Below are positions 49,247-58,745 of a stretch of DNA of 64,000 nucleotides, one piece after another (positions within the stretch are counted from its first letter, which is position 1; the number at the start of each line of letters is the position of its first letter). The stretch lies in contig NZ_JAGMWN010000001.1 in the NCBI RefSeq assembly GCF_017963645.1, forward strand, positions 496,001 through 560,000. Reading direction: 5' to 3'. This stretch comes from Marivibrio halodurans (GTDB lineage Bacteria > Pseudomonadota > Alphaproteobacteria > UBA8366 > Aestuariispiraceae). The notes under the pieces are model-generated. The model saw only the letters and a list, made by a program, of their open reading frames with translations. It was not told the DNA's origin and searched no databases. The translations under genes and the position numbers were made by a program.

Positions 49247-50446
49247 ATGGCTGTGGAAATCGGCAGCAGTTCGGCGCCGAAGGCGAGCTTTTGGCGCGAT
49301 CAGCGCAATCGAGCGATCATGACGCAGGTCGTCGTCATCTCGTTGTTCGTGGCGTTCGTATGGTTCATCGTCGACAATACGATCGAGAATCTGGCACGGC
49401 TGGGGATAGAGCCCGGCTTCGAGTTCCTGGGCGAAATCGCCGGCTTCATGCCGACGAGTCCGAACTTCAACCTGACCAATTTCGACATGAACTCGTCGAC
49501 CCATGGGGACGTGTTCCTGCTGGGGCTGGTCAATACGATCCTGATATCCTTCTGCGGTATCGTGCTGGCGACCGTCGTCGGCTTCATCGTCGGCGTGCTG
49601 CGGCTCAGCAGCAACATGCTGATATCCTTCGTCGCGGCGATCTATATCGAAGGCACGCGCAACGTGCCGCTGCTGCTCCAGATCCTGATCTGGTATTTCG
49701 GCGTCTTCCTCTCGCTTCCGAATGTGCGCAGTTCGCTCGACATCGGCGAGGTGATATTCCTCAACGACCGTTACCTGACCTTCCCGGTGCCGGTGCCGGA
49801 ACCGGGCTTCATGCTGTTTCCGATCTCGCTCATCCTCGCGATCGGCGCGGTCGTGGTGCTCGCCAAATGGGCCAAGAAGCGCCAGGACGCGACGGGAGAG
49901 CAATTTCCGGTCTTCTGGACGTCGGTCGGGCTCGTGACCGTCCTACCGCTGCTGGCCCTGATCGTCACCGGTTTCCCGGTCACATGGGATATTCCCTCGC
50001 TACAGGGCTTCAATTTCCAGGGAGGGACACAGGCGCCCGCCGCCTTCTGGGCACTGCTCGCGGCGCTTACCTTCTATACCGGGGCCTTCATCGCGGAAAA
50101 TGTGCGCGCCGGCATCCAGGCGGTCAGCCATGGCCAGACGGAGGCCGCCTTCGCCCTCGGCCTACGGCCCGGCCTGACCATGCGCAAGATCATCATCCCG
50201 CAGGCATTGCGCGTTATCGTGCCGCCGACGACCAGCCAGTATCTGAACCTGACCAAGAACTCGTCGTTGGCGATCGCCATCGGCTATCCGGACCTGGTGA
50301 ACGTTTTCACCGGCATCTCCCTGAACCAGACCGGCAATGCGGTCGAGATCATCGCGCTCACCATGCTCGTCTATCTGACGATCTCGCTGCTGATCTCGCT
50401 GTTCATGAACTGGTACAACAAGCGCATCGCGCTGGTGGAGCGGTAA
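49247..50446 (+). CDS. aapQ: General L-amino acid ABC transporter permease
   Basis: 399 residues. N-terminal hydrophobic anchor, large periplasmic loop (LTNFDMNSST), then the His/Glu/Gln permease core with the EAA motif (GQTEAAFALGLRPGLTMRKI, then IIPQALRVIVPP). It pairs with AapM in the membrane. aapM starts 3 nt after its stop. Confidence 0.95.
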   Translation: MAVEIGSSSAPKASFWRDQRNRAIMTQVVVISLFVAFVWFIVDNTIENLARLGIEPGFEFLGEIAGFMPTSPNFNLTNFDMNSSTHGDVFLLGLVNTILISFCGIVLATVVGFIVGVLRLSSNMLISFVAAIYIEGTRNVPLLLQILIWYFGVFLSLPNVRSSLDIGEVIFLNDRYLTFPVPVPEPGFMLFPISLILAIGAVVVLAKWAKKRQDATGEQFPVFWTSVGLVTVLPLLALIVTGFPVTWDIPSLQGFNFQGGTQAPAAFWALLAALTFYTGAFIAENVRAGIQAVSHGQTEAAFALGLRPGLTMRKIIIPQALRVIVPPTTSQYLNLTKNSSLAIAIGYPDLVNVFTGISLNQTGNAVEIIALTMLVYLTISLLISLFMNWYNKRIALVER

Positions 50447-50449
50447 GCC

Positions 50450-51895
50450 ATGACGGATATCTCCTACGTCAAGACCGAGCGCCATGAGAGCCTGCCGCCG
50501 CCGAAGTCGGAGGTCGGGATCATCCACTGGCTGCGTTCGAACCTTTTCAGCACTTGGTATAATTCGATCGGGACAGTCGCGGTCCTCTACCTGTTCTATC
50601 TGGTGGTACCGCCGCTGGTCGATTGGGCCCTGATCTCGCCCGTCTGGGACGCGCAATCGAACCAGGATTGCCGCTTCGAGGGGGCGGGCGCCTGCTGGGG
50701 CTTCATCGGCGCGCGCATCAACCTGTTCTTCTATGGCTTCTACGACATGGAGAACTATTGGCGACCGACATTGGTCGGATTGATGCTGCTGTTCCTGGCG
50801 ATACCGATCCTGTTCGAGCAGGTGCCACGCAAGGTGGCGAGCGGCGGGTTCGCCCTATTCGCCCTGTTCTGGGCGATCTGGGCGATCGGCGGCATCGGCA
50901 CCGTGGCCAGCCTCAACCTCGCCGTCGCCGCCGGCGTCTTCCTCTTCCTGGCGGCGGTCGCGATCGCATCCTATCTGAAGGCGCCGCGATCGGCCTGCGC
51001 GATCGCGGTCGTCGCGGCCTTTCCCTGGCTGTCGGTCTCGCTGCTCTACGGTCCCCTCAATGTGGAAAGCCTTCAATCCGGCTTCGGCATCGCGATCTAC
51101 GCCATCCTGCTGATCGGCGGCGGGGCCCTCGGCCTATGGTCGCGCCAGCGGCGGGACGCATTGGGAACGATGGTCGGTTTCCTTCTGGCCTATGCCGCGC
51201 TCGTCATCATCTATATGAGCTGGGGCATGGACCTCACCGTCCAGCCGACCAACACCTTCGGCGGGCTGATGTTGACGCTGGTGCTCTCGGTCGTCGCCAT
51301 CGGCGTGTCGCTCCCGCTCGGAATCGTGCTGGCGCTGGGCCGCCGCGCGCACACCATGCCGGCGGTTCAAATGCTCTGCATCGGCTTTATCGAGTTGGTG
51401 CGCGCCGTGCCGCTCATCACCATCCTCTTCATGGCGCAGTTCATGCTGCCGCTCTTTCTGCCGGAGGGGGTGAATTTCGACAATGTCGTCCGCGCGCTGG
51501 TCGGCGTCTCGATGTTCGCCTCCGCCTACATGGCGGAGGTGGTGCGCGGCGGGTTGCAGGCGATTCCAAAGGGACAGTTCGAGGCGGCGGATTCCCTCGG
51601 CCTCAATTTCTTCCTGAAGATGCGCCTCATCATCCTGCCGCAGGCCCTGAAGATCGTGATCCCCGGGATCGTCTCGACCTTCATCGGCTTGTTCAAGGAT
51701 ACCTCGCTGGTCAGCATCATCGGCCTCATGGACCTGTTGCTGATCGCTAAATCCTCGGTCACGGATTCGAAATGGCTGGGGTTGGAGCACGAGGCCTATT
51801 TCTTCATCGCGCTCATCTACTTCGTCTTCTGTTTCGGGATGTCGCGATACTCGATCTATCTGGAGCGCAAGCTGCATACCGGCCACAAGCGCTAG
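50450..51895 (+). CDS. aapM: General L-amino acid ABC transporter permease
   Basis: 481 residues, with extra N-terminal helices before the permease core, as usual in AapM. EAA motif: KGQFEAADSLGLNFFLKMRL then IILPQALKIVIPG. The second channel subunit; translationally close to aapQ. Confidence 0.95.
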   Translation: MTDISYVKTERHESLPPPKSEVGIIHWLRSNLFSTWYNSIGTVAVLYLFYLVVPPLVDWALISPVWDAQSNQDCRFEGAGACWGFIGARINLFFYGFYDMENYWRPTLVGLMLLFLAIPILFEQVPRKVASGGFALFALFWAIWAIGGIGTVASLNLAVAAGVFLFLAAVAIASYLKAPRSACAIAVVAAFPWLSVSLLYGPLNVESLQSGFGIAIYAILLIGGGALGLWSRQRRDALGTMVGFLLAYAALVIIYMSWGMDLTVQPTNTFGGLMLTLVLSVVAIGVSLPLGIVLALGRRAHTMPAVQMLCIGFIELVRAVPLITILFMAQFMLPLFLPEGVNFDNVVRALVGVSMFASAYMAEVVRGGLQAIPKGQFEAADSLGLNFFLKMRLIILPQALKIVIPGIVSTFIGLFKDTSLVSIIGLMDLLLIAKSSVTDSKWLGLEHEAYFFIALIYFVFCFGMSRYSIYLERKLHTGHKR

Positions 51896-51961
51896 GACCA
51901 CGACCATCGCGCGCCGGCCCTGGAAACGATCGGGCGGCGCGCCCGAGGAGGAGTTGCAACG

Positions 51962-52744
51962 ATGGCGAACACCGCGGAAAGCACGGGGGCGGCGATGGAA
52001 ATCTCCGACGAGGTCGCGATCCAGATCAACGGGATGCACAAGTGGTACGGCGATTTCCACGTGCTGAAGGATATCAACCTGACCGTCCATCGGGGGGAAC
52101 GGATCGTGGTCTGCGGCCCGTCCGGGTCGGGCAAATCGACAATGATCCGCTGCATCAACCGGCTGGAGGAACATCAGCGCGGCAGCATCGTCGTCGACGA
52201 TATCGAGCTTACCAACGATCTGAAGAACATCGATGCCGTGCGCATGGAAGTCGGCATGGTGTTCCAGCACTTCAATCTGTTCCCGCATCTGACCGTGCTG
52301 GAGAACTGCACGCTGGCGCCGATCTGGGTGCGCAAGGTGCCGAAGAAAGAGGCGATCGAAAGCGCCATGACCTATCTGGAGCGGGTGAAGATCCCCGAGC
52401 AGGCCCATAAATATCCGGGCCAGCTTTCCGGCGGTCAGCAGCAACGCGTGGCCATTGCCCGATCGCTGTGCATGAACCCGCGCATCATGCTGTTCGACGA
52501 GCCGACATCGGCCCTCGACCCGGAGATGATCTCGGAAGTGCTCGATACCATGATCGATCTGGCGCAAAGCGGCATGACCATGATCTGCGTAACCCATGAA
52601 ATGGGCTTCGCCCGCAAGGTCGCGAACCGCGTGATCTTCATGGATGGCGGCGAGATCATCGAGCAGAACGAGCCCGAAGCCTTCTTCAACAACCCGCAGA
52701 ACGAACGCACGAAGCTGTTCCTGAGCCAGATCCTCAATCACTGA
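51962..52744 (+). CDS. aapP: General L-amino acid ABC transporter ATPase
   Basis: 260 residues. Walker [11 protein letters not shown]-loop [10 protein letters not shown], signature [15 protein letters not shown], Walker [13 protein letters not shown] and switch histidine [16 protein letters not shown] precedes the start. It powers AapQM. Confidence 0.96.
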   Translation: MANTAESTGAAMEISDEVAIQINGMHKWYGDFHVLKDINLTVHRGERIVVCGPSGSGKSTMIRCINRLEEHQRGSIVVDDIELTNDLKNIDAVRMEVGMVFQHFNLFPHLTVLENCTLAPIWVRKVPKKEAIESAMTYLERVKIPEQAHKYPGQLSGGQQQRVAIARSLCMNPRIMLFDEPTSALDPEMISEVLDTMIDLAQSGMTMICVTHEMGFARKVANRVIFMDGGEIIEQNEPEAFFNNPQNERTKLFLSQILNH

Positions 52745-52875
52745 GGATCGCGGCCGGATACAGCCGTGCGACGGCGTAAAACCACCGGAAACGGCCGCGA
52801 CACGCCGACGCGTCGCGGCCGTTTGCACGGCTTTCCCGTTGACGGCACACCCCGGACACGGGGATAAGTCGGGTT

Positions 52876-53343
52876 ATGAGGAGCCCCGCCCCGCATAACC
52901 GGCCGATGGCCGAAGCACGGCGCGCCCGGTCCGGTGCACCGCGACGCCGGTGCTTCAAGGCGCTCTCCACCCTGGCTGCCGGGCTCTATCTGCTGATGGC
53001 GTTGGGCGCCGGGTTGGGCTTTCGCCCGGCAGTTCCGCAAGCGAACGGAGCGCCCCTTCCCTCCCCGGAGCTAACGGCGGCGAGCGCGGTCGCCGGGCCG
53101 ATCTGCTACGGCGCGGCCCAGCCCGTGGCGGATAATACCCCCTGGGGACCGGGCAACGATATCCTCTGCCCCGCCTGCCTTCTCGCGAAGTCCTTGTGCG
53201 CGCCGATATCCGTGCCGACGACGCCCGTCGCCCAAATGGCGACGCCGGAGCCCCTCAGCTATCTGCTTCCCGGCGGGCGGGCCCCCTTCACCGTAACCGA
53301 GGCGGCGCCACCGCCTCCGCGCGGTCCGCCGGAAACGGTCTGA
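52876..53343 (+). CDS. DUF2946-like small exported protein
   Basis: 155 residues with an N-terminal hydrophobic segment (ALSTLAAGLYLLMALGAGLG) and a C-terminal CPACLLAKSLC motif typical of DUF2946, small proteins near copper genes. The family link is moderate. The start could be the methionine at residue 11. Upstream of pcuAC and sco1. Confidence 0.65.
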   Translation: MRSPAPHNRPMAEARRARSGAPRRRCFKALSTLAAGLYLLMALGAGLGFRPAVPQANGAPLPSPELTAASAVAGPICYGAAQPVADNTPWGPGNDILCPACLLAKSLCAPISVPTTPVAQMATPEPLSYLLPGGRAPFTVTEAAPPPPRGPPETV

Positions 53344-53449
53344 TCCCACCCGACCTTCCCAGACATTAAGGGGCCGACGCGGCGCGCAACGAACGTGAAT
53401 GCTTCGGCAGCACTAAGCGTCCCGCCCCGCAGAGTGATGGAGACAGACC

Positions 53450-54013
53450 ATGCGCCTATCCAATCGTTTCATCTTGCCGGTGCTGACCGCCGGTGCCCTC
53501 GCCCTTATCGCCGCCACGACGCTCGCGATCCAGTTCCTCGCGGTTTCCACCCCCGCCAGTGCCCATGAGGCAGACGATCATGACCATGTGATGCACGGCC
53601 ATCTCGCGCTCATGGAGGCGTGGGTTCGTGCCACGCCGCCGGGCGCCAAGGTGGGGGGCGGCTATCTCACGATCCATAATGACGGCGCGGAAGGCGACCG
53701 CCTGACCGGCGGCAGCGCCGGCTTCGCCGACCGGGTCGAGGTCCACGAGATGAAGATGGAAGGCGAGACGATGAAGATGCGCCCCTTGCCGGATGGCCTG
53801 GCGATTCCGGCCGACGGCGCGGTGTCGCTGGAACCGGGCGGGTTGCACATCATGTTCATGGGGCTGAAGCAGCCGCTGAAGGAGGGCGGGACGGTTACCG
53901 TGACGCTCGACTTCGAGAAGGCCGGCCCGGTCGAGGTGCCGTTCCACATCGCCCCGATGGGGGCGAGCGGTCCTGGGCACGATCACGGACACGACAACGC
54001 CCCGGCCGAATAA
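53450..54013 (+). CDS. Periplasmic copper chaperone PCuAC
   Basis: 187 residues with a signal peptide cleaved near ASA-HE and a cupredoxin-like domain carrying the copper motif: His then Met in VEVHEMKMEGETMKM, and HxM in GGLHIMFMGLKQPL. It delivers Cu(I) to the CuA/CuB sites of cytochrome oxidase with SCO. His-rich tails (HEADDHDHVMHGH and GHDHGHD) are extra potential copper ligands. The following gene is SCO1. Confidence 0.93.
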   Translation: MRLSNRFILPVLTAGALALIAATTLAIQFLAVSTPASAHEADDHDHVMHGHLALMEAWVRATPPGAKVGGGYLTIHNDGAEGDRLTGGSAGFADRVEVHEMKMEGETMKMRPLPDGLAIPADGAVSLEPGGLHIMFMGLKQPLKEGGTVTVTLDFEKAGPVEVPFHIAPMGASGPGHDHGHDNAPAE

Positions 54014-54045
54014 AGTCACCCAATGCATAAGGAGGCGGGAGACAG

Positions 54046-54654
54046 ATGCCACGCACCATCCCCCTGATCATCGTCGCCGCGGTCGCGATCCTGCTCGCGG
54101 CCGGCGGGGTCGCCTGGACCATCCTCTCCTCGCAGCCGGACGGCCCGCGATCCACCAAGACGGACGGCCCGCAAATCGGCGGGCCGTTCGACCTGGAGAC
54201 CACGGGCGGCGAACGGGTGAGCGAAGCGGATTTGAAGGGCAAGCCCTTCGCCATCTTCTTTGGGTTCACCCATTGCCCGGATGTCTGCCCGACCACATTG
54301 AACGAAATGGCGGGCTGGATCGACGCGCTGGGCGAGCAGGCCGACGATATGCGCTTCGCCTTCGTCACGGTCGATCCCGCGCGCGACGACGCGGAGACCA
54401 TGACCTATTACGTCGAGGCCTTCAGCGACCGCATCATCCCGCTGACCGGGACCGAGGCGGAAATCGACTCCATGGCGAATACCTACAAGATCTACAAGGA
54501 GAAGGTCCCGCTCGACGACGGCGAGGACTATACGATGAACCACACCGCCGCCGTCTATCTGATGGATGCGGAAGGGGAATTCGTCGACGTCATCAGCTTC
54601 AAGGACGAGCAGGATCAGGCACTAAGGAAGCTGCGCGCCCTTGTCGAGGGCTGA
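54046..54654 (+). CDS. SCO1/SenC-family copper chaperone
   Basis: 202 residues: N-terminal membrane anchor (IIVAAVAILLAAGGVAW), thioredoxin fold with the copper/redox motif CPDVCPTT and the distal histidine in YTMNHTAAVYLMD. Assembles CuA of cytochrome oxidase, with PCuAC. AAGGAGG precedes the start. Confidence 0.94.
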   Translation: MPRTIPLIIVAAVAILLAAGGVAWTILSSQPDGPRSTKTDGPQIGGPFDLETTGGERVSEADLKGKPFAIFFGFTHCPDVCPTTLNEMAGWIDALGEQADDMRFAFVTVDPARDDAETMTYYVEAFSDRIIPLTGTEAEIDSMANTYKIYKEKVPLDDGEDYTMNHTAAVYLMDAEGEFVDVISFKDEQDQALRKLRALVEG

Positions 54655-54671
54655 TAGTCGGACATTTCCCC

Positions 54672-55457
54672 CTACTCTATGGCGACACTGACAGTGCCGG
54701 CGATCGGCACGCCCGCCACGGCATAGGCGCGATGATCGTTGGTGTTCAGCACCACCTCGATCTCGTGCCGGCCGGGGGCGAGCGGCTCCGTCTCGTAGCG
54801 GGGGCCATAGATACGGCCAATCTTGACCCCGTCGATATAGAGATGGGCATGGCCCTTGCCGGGGGTGTGCGGTCCATCGACCGCGCCCCGGTCGAAGGTG
54901 AAATTCTCCAACGCCAGTTCGAGAGCGACACGCCCATCCGCCATCGGCGAGGCGCCGAGCGCAAGGGTCGGAACCGGCTCCCCCGCCGACGCGGGTTCGT
55001 ATAGAACGCTGCCATGCGCGTCGGCGGCGATGGGCGTGGCCACATAGGCCTTGACCGGAATCTTGCCGGCCCGCTCGAAGACGAGGGTCAGCACGGCGGA
55101 ATCGCCGACACTGACGGGCTGCCCGATATTCGACAAGTCGATATAGGCGCCGCCGGGGCCGAGCGTCACGATGCTTTCGGCCGGAATATCGATATAGGGC
55201 GTGGCGCCGCCGGCGGCGGTCGGCCCGTGGAACCCGCAGCCCCAGGCCAGATCGGTCGCGACGCCGATCAGGCGATCGGCCTCGCCCGCGCCGTTGGCGA
55301 TGGTCGCGAACAGCTTCGCGTCACGCGGTGCCTCCGGCGTGGCGACGATCCGCGCATCCTGCACGACGAGATCGCCGCGCCCCAAGGTCAACAGATAGGC
55401 CGCGCCGGCCGCCGCGATGACGGCGACGAATCCCAATCCGACCAACAGCTTCCTCAT
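54672..55457 (-). CDS. PCuAC-like protein lacking the copper Met ligands, with an extra domain
   Basis: 261 residues from MRKLLVGLGF with one N-terminal membrane helix. The PCuAC-like core keeps a histidine (GCGFHGPT) but the HxM half is AYIDLSN, so the classical copper site is incomplete. A C-terminal domain (HAHLYIDGVKIGRIYGPRYE) resembles a DUF4399-like fold. Start at 55457; 55481 is also possible. It converges on SCO1, 17 nt apart. Role in copper handling is inferred from place only. Confidence 0.7.
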   Translation of the reverse strand: MRKLLVGLGFVAVIAAAGAAYLLTLGRGDLVVQDARIVATPEAPRDAKLFATIANGAGEADRLIGVATDLAWGCGFHGPTAAGGATPYIDIPAESIVTLGPGGAYIDLSNIGQPVSVGDSAVLTLVFERAGKIPVKAYVATPIAADAHGSVLYEPASAGEPVPTLALGASPMADGRVALELALENFTFDRGAVDGPHTPGKGHAHLYIDGVKIGRIYGPRYETEPLAPGRHEIEVVLNTNDHRAYAVAGVPIAGTVSVAIE

Positions 55458-55478
55458 CGCTTCCGTCTTCTCCTCCGC

Positions 55479-55524
55479 CATGCCGGCACGGCCTGGGCTT
55501 GCATGCCGGCACGGCCTGGGCTTG
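55479..55524. repeat. Perfect tandem duplication of 23 bp
   Basis: CATGCCGGCACGGCCTGGGC plus TTG occurs twice in tandem immediately upstream of the PCuAC-like gene start, likely within its 5' leader. Confidence 0.95.
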
Positions 55525-55596
55525 TCACATGCGTCAGGATAGCAGACCTTTCGGATACGCGGCACGATCCCGCGCGACAACCGGGAACGGAGAAGA

Positions 55597-56601
55597 ATGC
55601 GTATCACGATTTTCGGTGCCGGCGCCGTCGGCGGCACGATCGCCGCGCGCCTGGCGGCGGCCGGACAGAGCGTCAGCGTCGTCGCACGCGGCGACACGCT
55701 GGCCGCGATCGAAGCGAACGGCCTGATTCTGGCGGAGGACGGAACGGAGATCACCGCCCCCCTGACCGTCACCGACGACCCGGCGACATTGCCGCCCCAG
55801 GACGTCGTGCTGCTGGGCCTCAAGGCGCATCAGATCGAGCCCGCCCTACCGGCGATCGAGCCGCTTCTATCGGCCCGGCCGCTCGTCGTGCCCGCGATCA
55901 ACGGTCTTCCCTGGTGGTATTTCGAGGGCGTGGCCGATCACCCCCCAGGAGGGGCGCGGATCGACAGCGTGGACCCGAACGGCGCGCTGGCGCGGGCCTT
56001 CCCGGCCACGCGCCTGTCGGGATGCGTCGTCTATGTCGCGGCCCGGACCCTGGCCCCCGGCCGGGTGGAAAGTTCCGGATATCGCCGCCTGATCCTTGGC
56101 CCCGTGCTCGGAACCTCGCCCGACGGGCTGGAGGATTTCGCCGCGACCCTGGCTAATGCCGGATTCGAGGCGCCGATCGATCCGGACATTCGGCAGGCCG
56201 TTTGGATGAAGCTTTGGGGCAATCTCTGGGCCAATCCAATCTCGGTCCTGACAGCCGCCCCCATGGGGCCGATCACGGACGAGCCGGCCGTGCGCGCGAC
56301 GGCGCGCCGGATGATGGAGGAGGCGCAAGCCGTCGCCGCACGGCTGGGCGTGGTGCTGGACGAGGATATCGAGGATCGGATCGACCGTCCCGGCAAGAGT
56401 CTGCCTGATTTCCGCACCTCCATGCTCCAGGATTTCGACCGCGGCCGGCCGATCGAATTGGAGGCGATCCTGGGCACGGTGCGCGAACTGGCGCACCGCC
56501 TGGATATCCCCGCGCCGACGATCGATACGGTCTATGGCCTAACCCGTCTGCGCGCGCGCATGGCGGCCGAAGGGAACGGCGACGACGTCCGGCCCGACTA
56601 G
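55597..56601 (+). CDS. 2-dehydropantoate 2-reductase-family protein
   Basis: 334 residues. The NAD(P) binding motif is GAGAVGGTIAARL, with the ketopantoate reductase C-terminal domain (KLWGNLWANPISVLT, and the LPDFRTSMLQDFDRGRPIEL region carrying the substrate contacts). It may make pantoate for coenzyme A or act on another ketoacid; many genomes have several paralogues, so panE is not asserted. Confidence 0.88.
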   Translation: MRITIFGAGAVGGTIAARLAAAGQSVSVVARGDTLAAIEANGLILAEDGTEITAPLTVTDDPATLPPQDVVLLGLKAHQIEPALPAIEPLLSARPLVVPAINGLPWWYFEGVADHPPGGARIDSVDPNGALARAFPATRLSGCVVYVAARTLAPGRVESSGYRRLILGPVLGTSPDGLEDFAATLANAGFEAPIDPDIRQAVWMKLWGNLWANPISVLTAAPMGPITDEPAVRATARRMMEEAQAVAARLGVVLDEDIEDRIDRPGKSLPDFRTSMLQDFDRGRPIELEAILGTVRELAHRLDIPAPTIDTVYGLTRLRARMAAEGNGDDVRPD

Positions 56602-56641
56602 GCCAATTGACGCTACAAGCCGCGCGGGCGTATGAAGGACC

Positions 56642-57664
56642 ATGCTTGCCCGCGCCCTTCTCCTGCTGCTCGCCCTTCTACCGCTCATCGGTGGCGCCTC
56701 CACGTCCGTGCGGGCGGGCCCGTTGGAAACCGAGGAGAGTCTGACCTTCTTCCGAATCGGAACCGGCCCGACGGCGGAAACACTCTATGCGCTCGGGACC
56801 GCGATTTCCGCCGGGATCAGCCGTCCACCAGGCGGCAGCCCGTGCGACCAGGGCGGTATTTGCGGGGTTCCGGGCCTGATCGCCGTGGCGCAAAGCAAGG
56901 GTGGGTCGATCGAGAACCTGGAATCGCTGGCCGACGGCGACCTGGAAAGCGCGCTGGTCCATGCGGACATGGCCTATTGGGCCTATAATGCCTCGGGCCC
57001 GTTCCGGCATCGCCCTCCCGCCGCATCCCTTCGTGTCATCGCCAATCTAACGCCCGTGGCAATGCATCTGGTCGTGCGCGCCGATTCCGATATCGAGATG
57101 GTCGATGACCTTCGCGGCCGCGCCGTCTCCCTCGGGCCCAGCGGGTCGGGCACGGTCTCGAACGCGTTGTTGCTGATGCGCACGCATGGCCTGCCGTTGG
57201 AGGATTTCAGCGCGCGCTTCCTCAACCCCGGCCCGGCGAGCGACCAACTCGCCAACGGCGAGATCGACGCGCTGTTCGAGGTCGGTGGTCCTCCGATCGC
57301 AGCGATCCAGGCGCTGGCGGAGCGCGTACCGATCCGCCTGATCCCTATAGACGGCTATCCCGCCCGACAGATGCAAACCCTCTATCCCTTCCTGAGTTCC
57401 GGCACGATCCCGGGGGCGCTTTATCGCGATGTCCCGGAAACGCCGACCCTTTCGCTGGGCGTGCAATGGGTAACGCGGCAGGATCAACCGGACGCATTGA
57501 TCGAAAGCATCACCCGCGCCCTCTGGCAGGGTACGTCGCGCGAGCTTTACCTCTCGGACAATCCGGACGGCCGGTTTCCCGATATCGAGGATGCCGCCGC
57601 ACCCTCCGCCATCCCCATGCATGCGGGCGCCCGGGCCTATTACGATCAGGCGCTGGGGAGTTGA
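56642..57664 (+). CDS. TAXI-family TRAP transporter binding protein
   Basis: 340 residues with a signal peptide ending near VRAG. TAXI features: FFRIGTGPTAETLYALGTAI, GSIENLESLADGDLESALVH, VSLGPSGSGT and an SDQLANGEIDALFEVGG segment. It binds a solute in the periplasm. No TRAP membrane genes adjoin it, so it is an orphan here. Confidence 0.88.
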   Translation: MLARALLLLLALLPLIGGASTSVRAGPLETEESLTFFRIGTGPTAETLYALGTAISAGISRPPGGSPCDQGGICGVPGLIAVAQSKGGSIENLESLADGDLESALVHADMAYWAYNASGPFRHRPPAASLRVIANLTPVAMHLVVRADSDIEMVDDLRGRAVSLGPSGSGTVSNALLLMRTHGLPLEDFSARFLNPGPASDQLANGEIDALFEVGGPPIAAIQALAERVPIRLIPIDGYPARQMQTLYPFLSSGTIPGALYRDVPETPTLSLGVQWVTRQDQPDALIESITRALWQGTSRELYLSDNPDGRFPDIEDAAAPSAIPMHAGARAYYDQALGS

Positions 57665-57674
57665 CGGTCGGCGG

Positions 57675-58112
57675 CTAAAGAACCCGTTTCGCCTCGAAGG
57701 CGGCGCGCTCGCCCTCCGGAACGGCGGAGAGGATCACCGTCGCCTGGGCGAGCCCGCTCTCGTCCGTGAGCGAGACATCGACCAGCGGCGCGTAACCGTC
57801 CGGGATCAGGCTCAACATCCGCGCGCGCGCACCGCCATGGAGCACCAGCGTCGGCTTGCCCGAGCGTAGCGGCACCACCTCCATGTCGCGCCAGAAGACG
57901 CCCTTGCGGAAACCCGTGCCGAGGGCCTTGGAGCAAGCCTCCTTCGCCGCGAACATCTGGGCCAGACGGTCGGCGCGCTTGGCCGGGCGGCGTGCCGCCC
58001 GCGCCCTTTCTCCCTCGGTATAGAGGCGCAGGAGAAACCGCTCGCCGAAGCGTTCCACCGTGCGTTCGATCCGCGCGATATCGCACAGATCGACACCGAG
58101 CCCGATGATCAT
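57675..58112 (-). CDS. acpS: Holo-[acyl-carrier-protein] synthase
   Basis: 145 residues. Transfers phosphopantetheine from CoA to ACP. GLGVDLCDIARIERTVERFG and FAAKEACSKALGTG are the Mg/CoA binding motifs. The start ATG overlaps the preceding stop by 4 nt (ATGA). Confidence 0.96.
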   Translation of the reverse strand: MIIGLGVDLCDIARIERTVERFGERFLLRLYTEGERARAARRPAKRADRLAQMFAAKEACSKALGTGFRKGVFWRDMEVVPLRSGKPTLVLHGGARARMLSLIPDGYAPLVDVSLTDESGLAQATVILSAVPEGERAAFEAKRVL

Positions 58113-58696
58113 CGCCTACCTCCCCGCGTTCGCCCGGCCGCCACTTCGACGGCGCGACGGGCGCGTTCCATGGTCTTGCTCTGACGCCGCAGGAAACGCC
58201 TATGCTGATAGCCAGCGATCGCCCGACGCAACGGAAAGAAGAAGGCCGCCCAGACCGGGGCGAAAACGGTGACGCCGCCGACCGCCATCGGCAGGAAAAC
58301 CTCCCAGGGGTGATCGAGCAGGTAGCCGAAACTGAGCCGGTGCGTCTGCAAATCCTCCGCGCTGACTCCCAGGATCAGATTGCCGAGCTTGAAGATGCCA
58401 AGCCAGATGAAGGGAAAGGTCCAGGGATTACCGACGACCGTTCCGATCGCGGAAGCCAGGACACTGCCGCGGGCGAAATAGGCCATCAGCCCCGCGAACA
58501 GAATGTGGAACCCCATGAAGGGGGTGAAGCTGATCGCCGCGCCGAAAGCGAACCCGCAGGCGATCGCATAGGGCGTCCCCGGCATGCGGCCCAACCGATG
58601 GCGAAAATACTCCACCCACCGCGCCCAGCCGAGCGACGGCCAGAAAGCCTCCCTCACCCGCGCCACGACCGCTCGTTTCTTCCGCCGTTTGAACAT
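58109..58696 (-). CDS. DUF2062 membrane protein
   Basis: 195 residues with three or four hydrophobic segments. YAIACGFAFGAAISFTPFMG and GNPWTFPFIW are the DUF2062 signatures. Function unknown. The start at 58696 avoids the rsh gene that a longer frame would overlap. Coupled to acpS. Confidence 0.9.
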   Translation of the reverse strand: MFKRRKKRAVVARVREAFWPSLGWARWVEYFRHRLGRMPGTPYAIACGFAFGAAISFTPFMGFHILFAGLMAYFARGSVLASAIGTVVGNPWTFPFIWLGIFKLGNLILGVSAEDLQTHRLSFGYLLDHPWEVFLPMAVGGVTVFAPVWAAFFFPLRRAIAGYQHRRFLRRQSKTMERARRAVEVAAGRTRGGRR

Positions 58697-58745
58697 TCCC
58701 CTCGTCTTTGGACGCCCCGCGCCCTTACCCGTTACCCCTTGGTTG

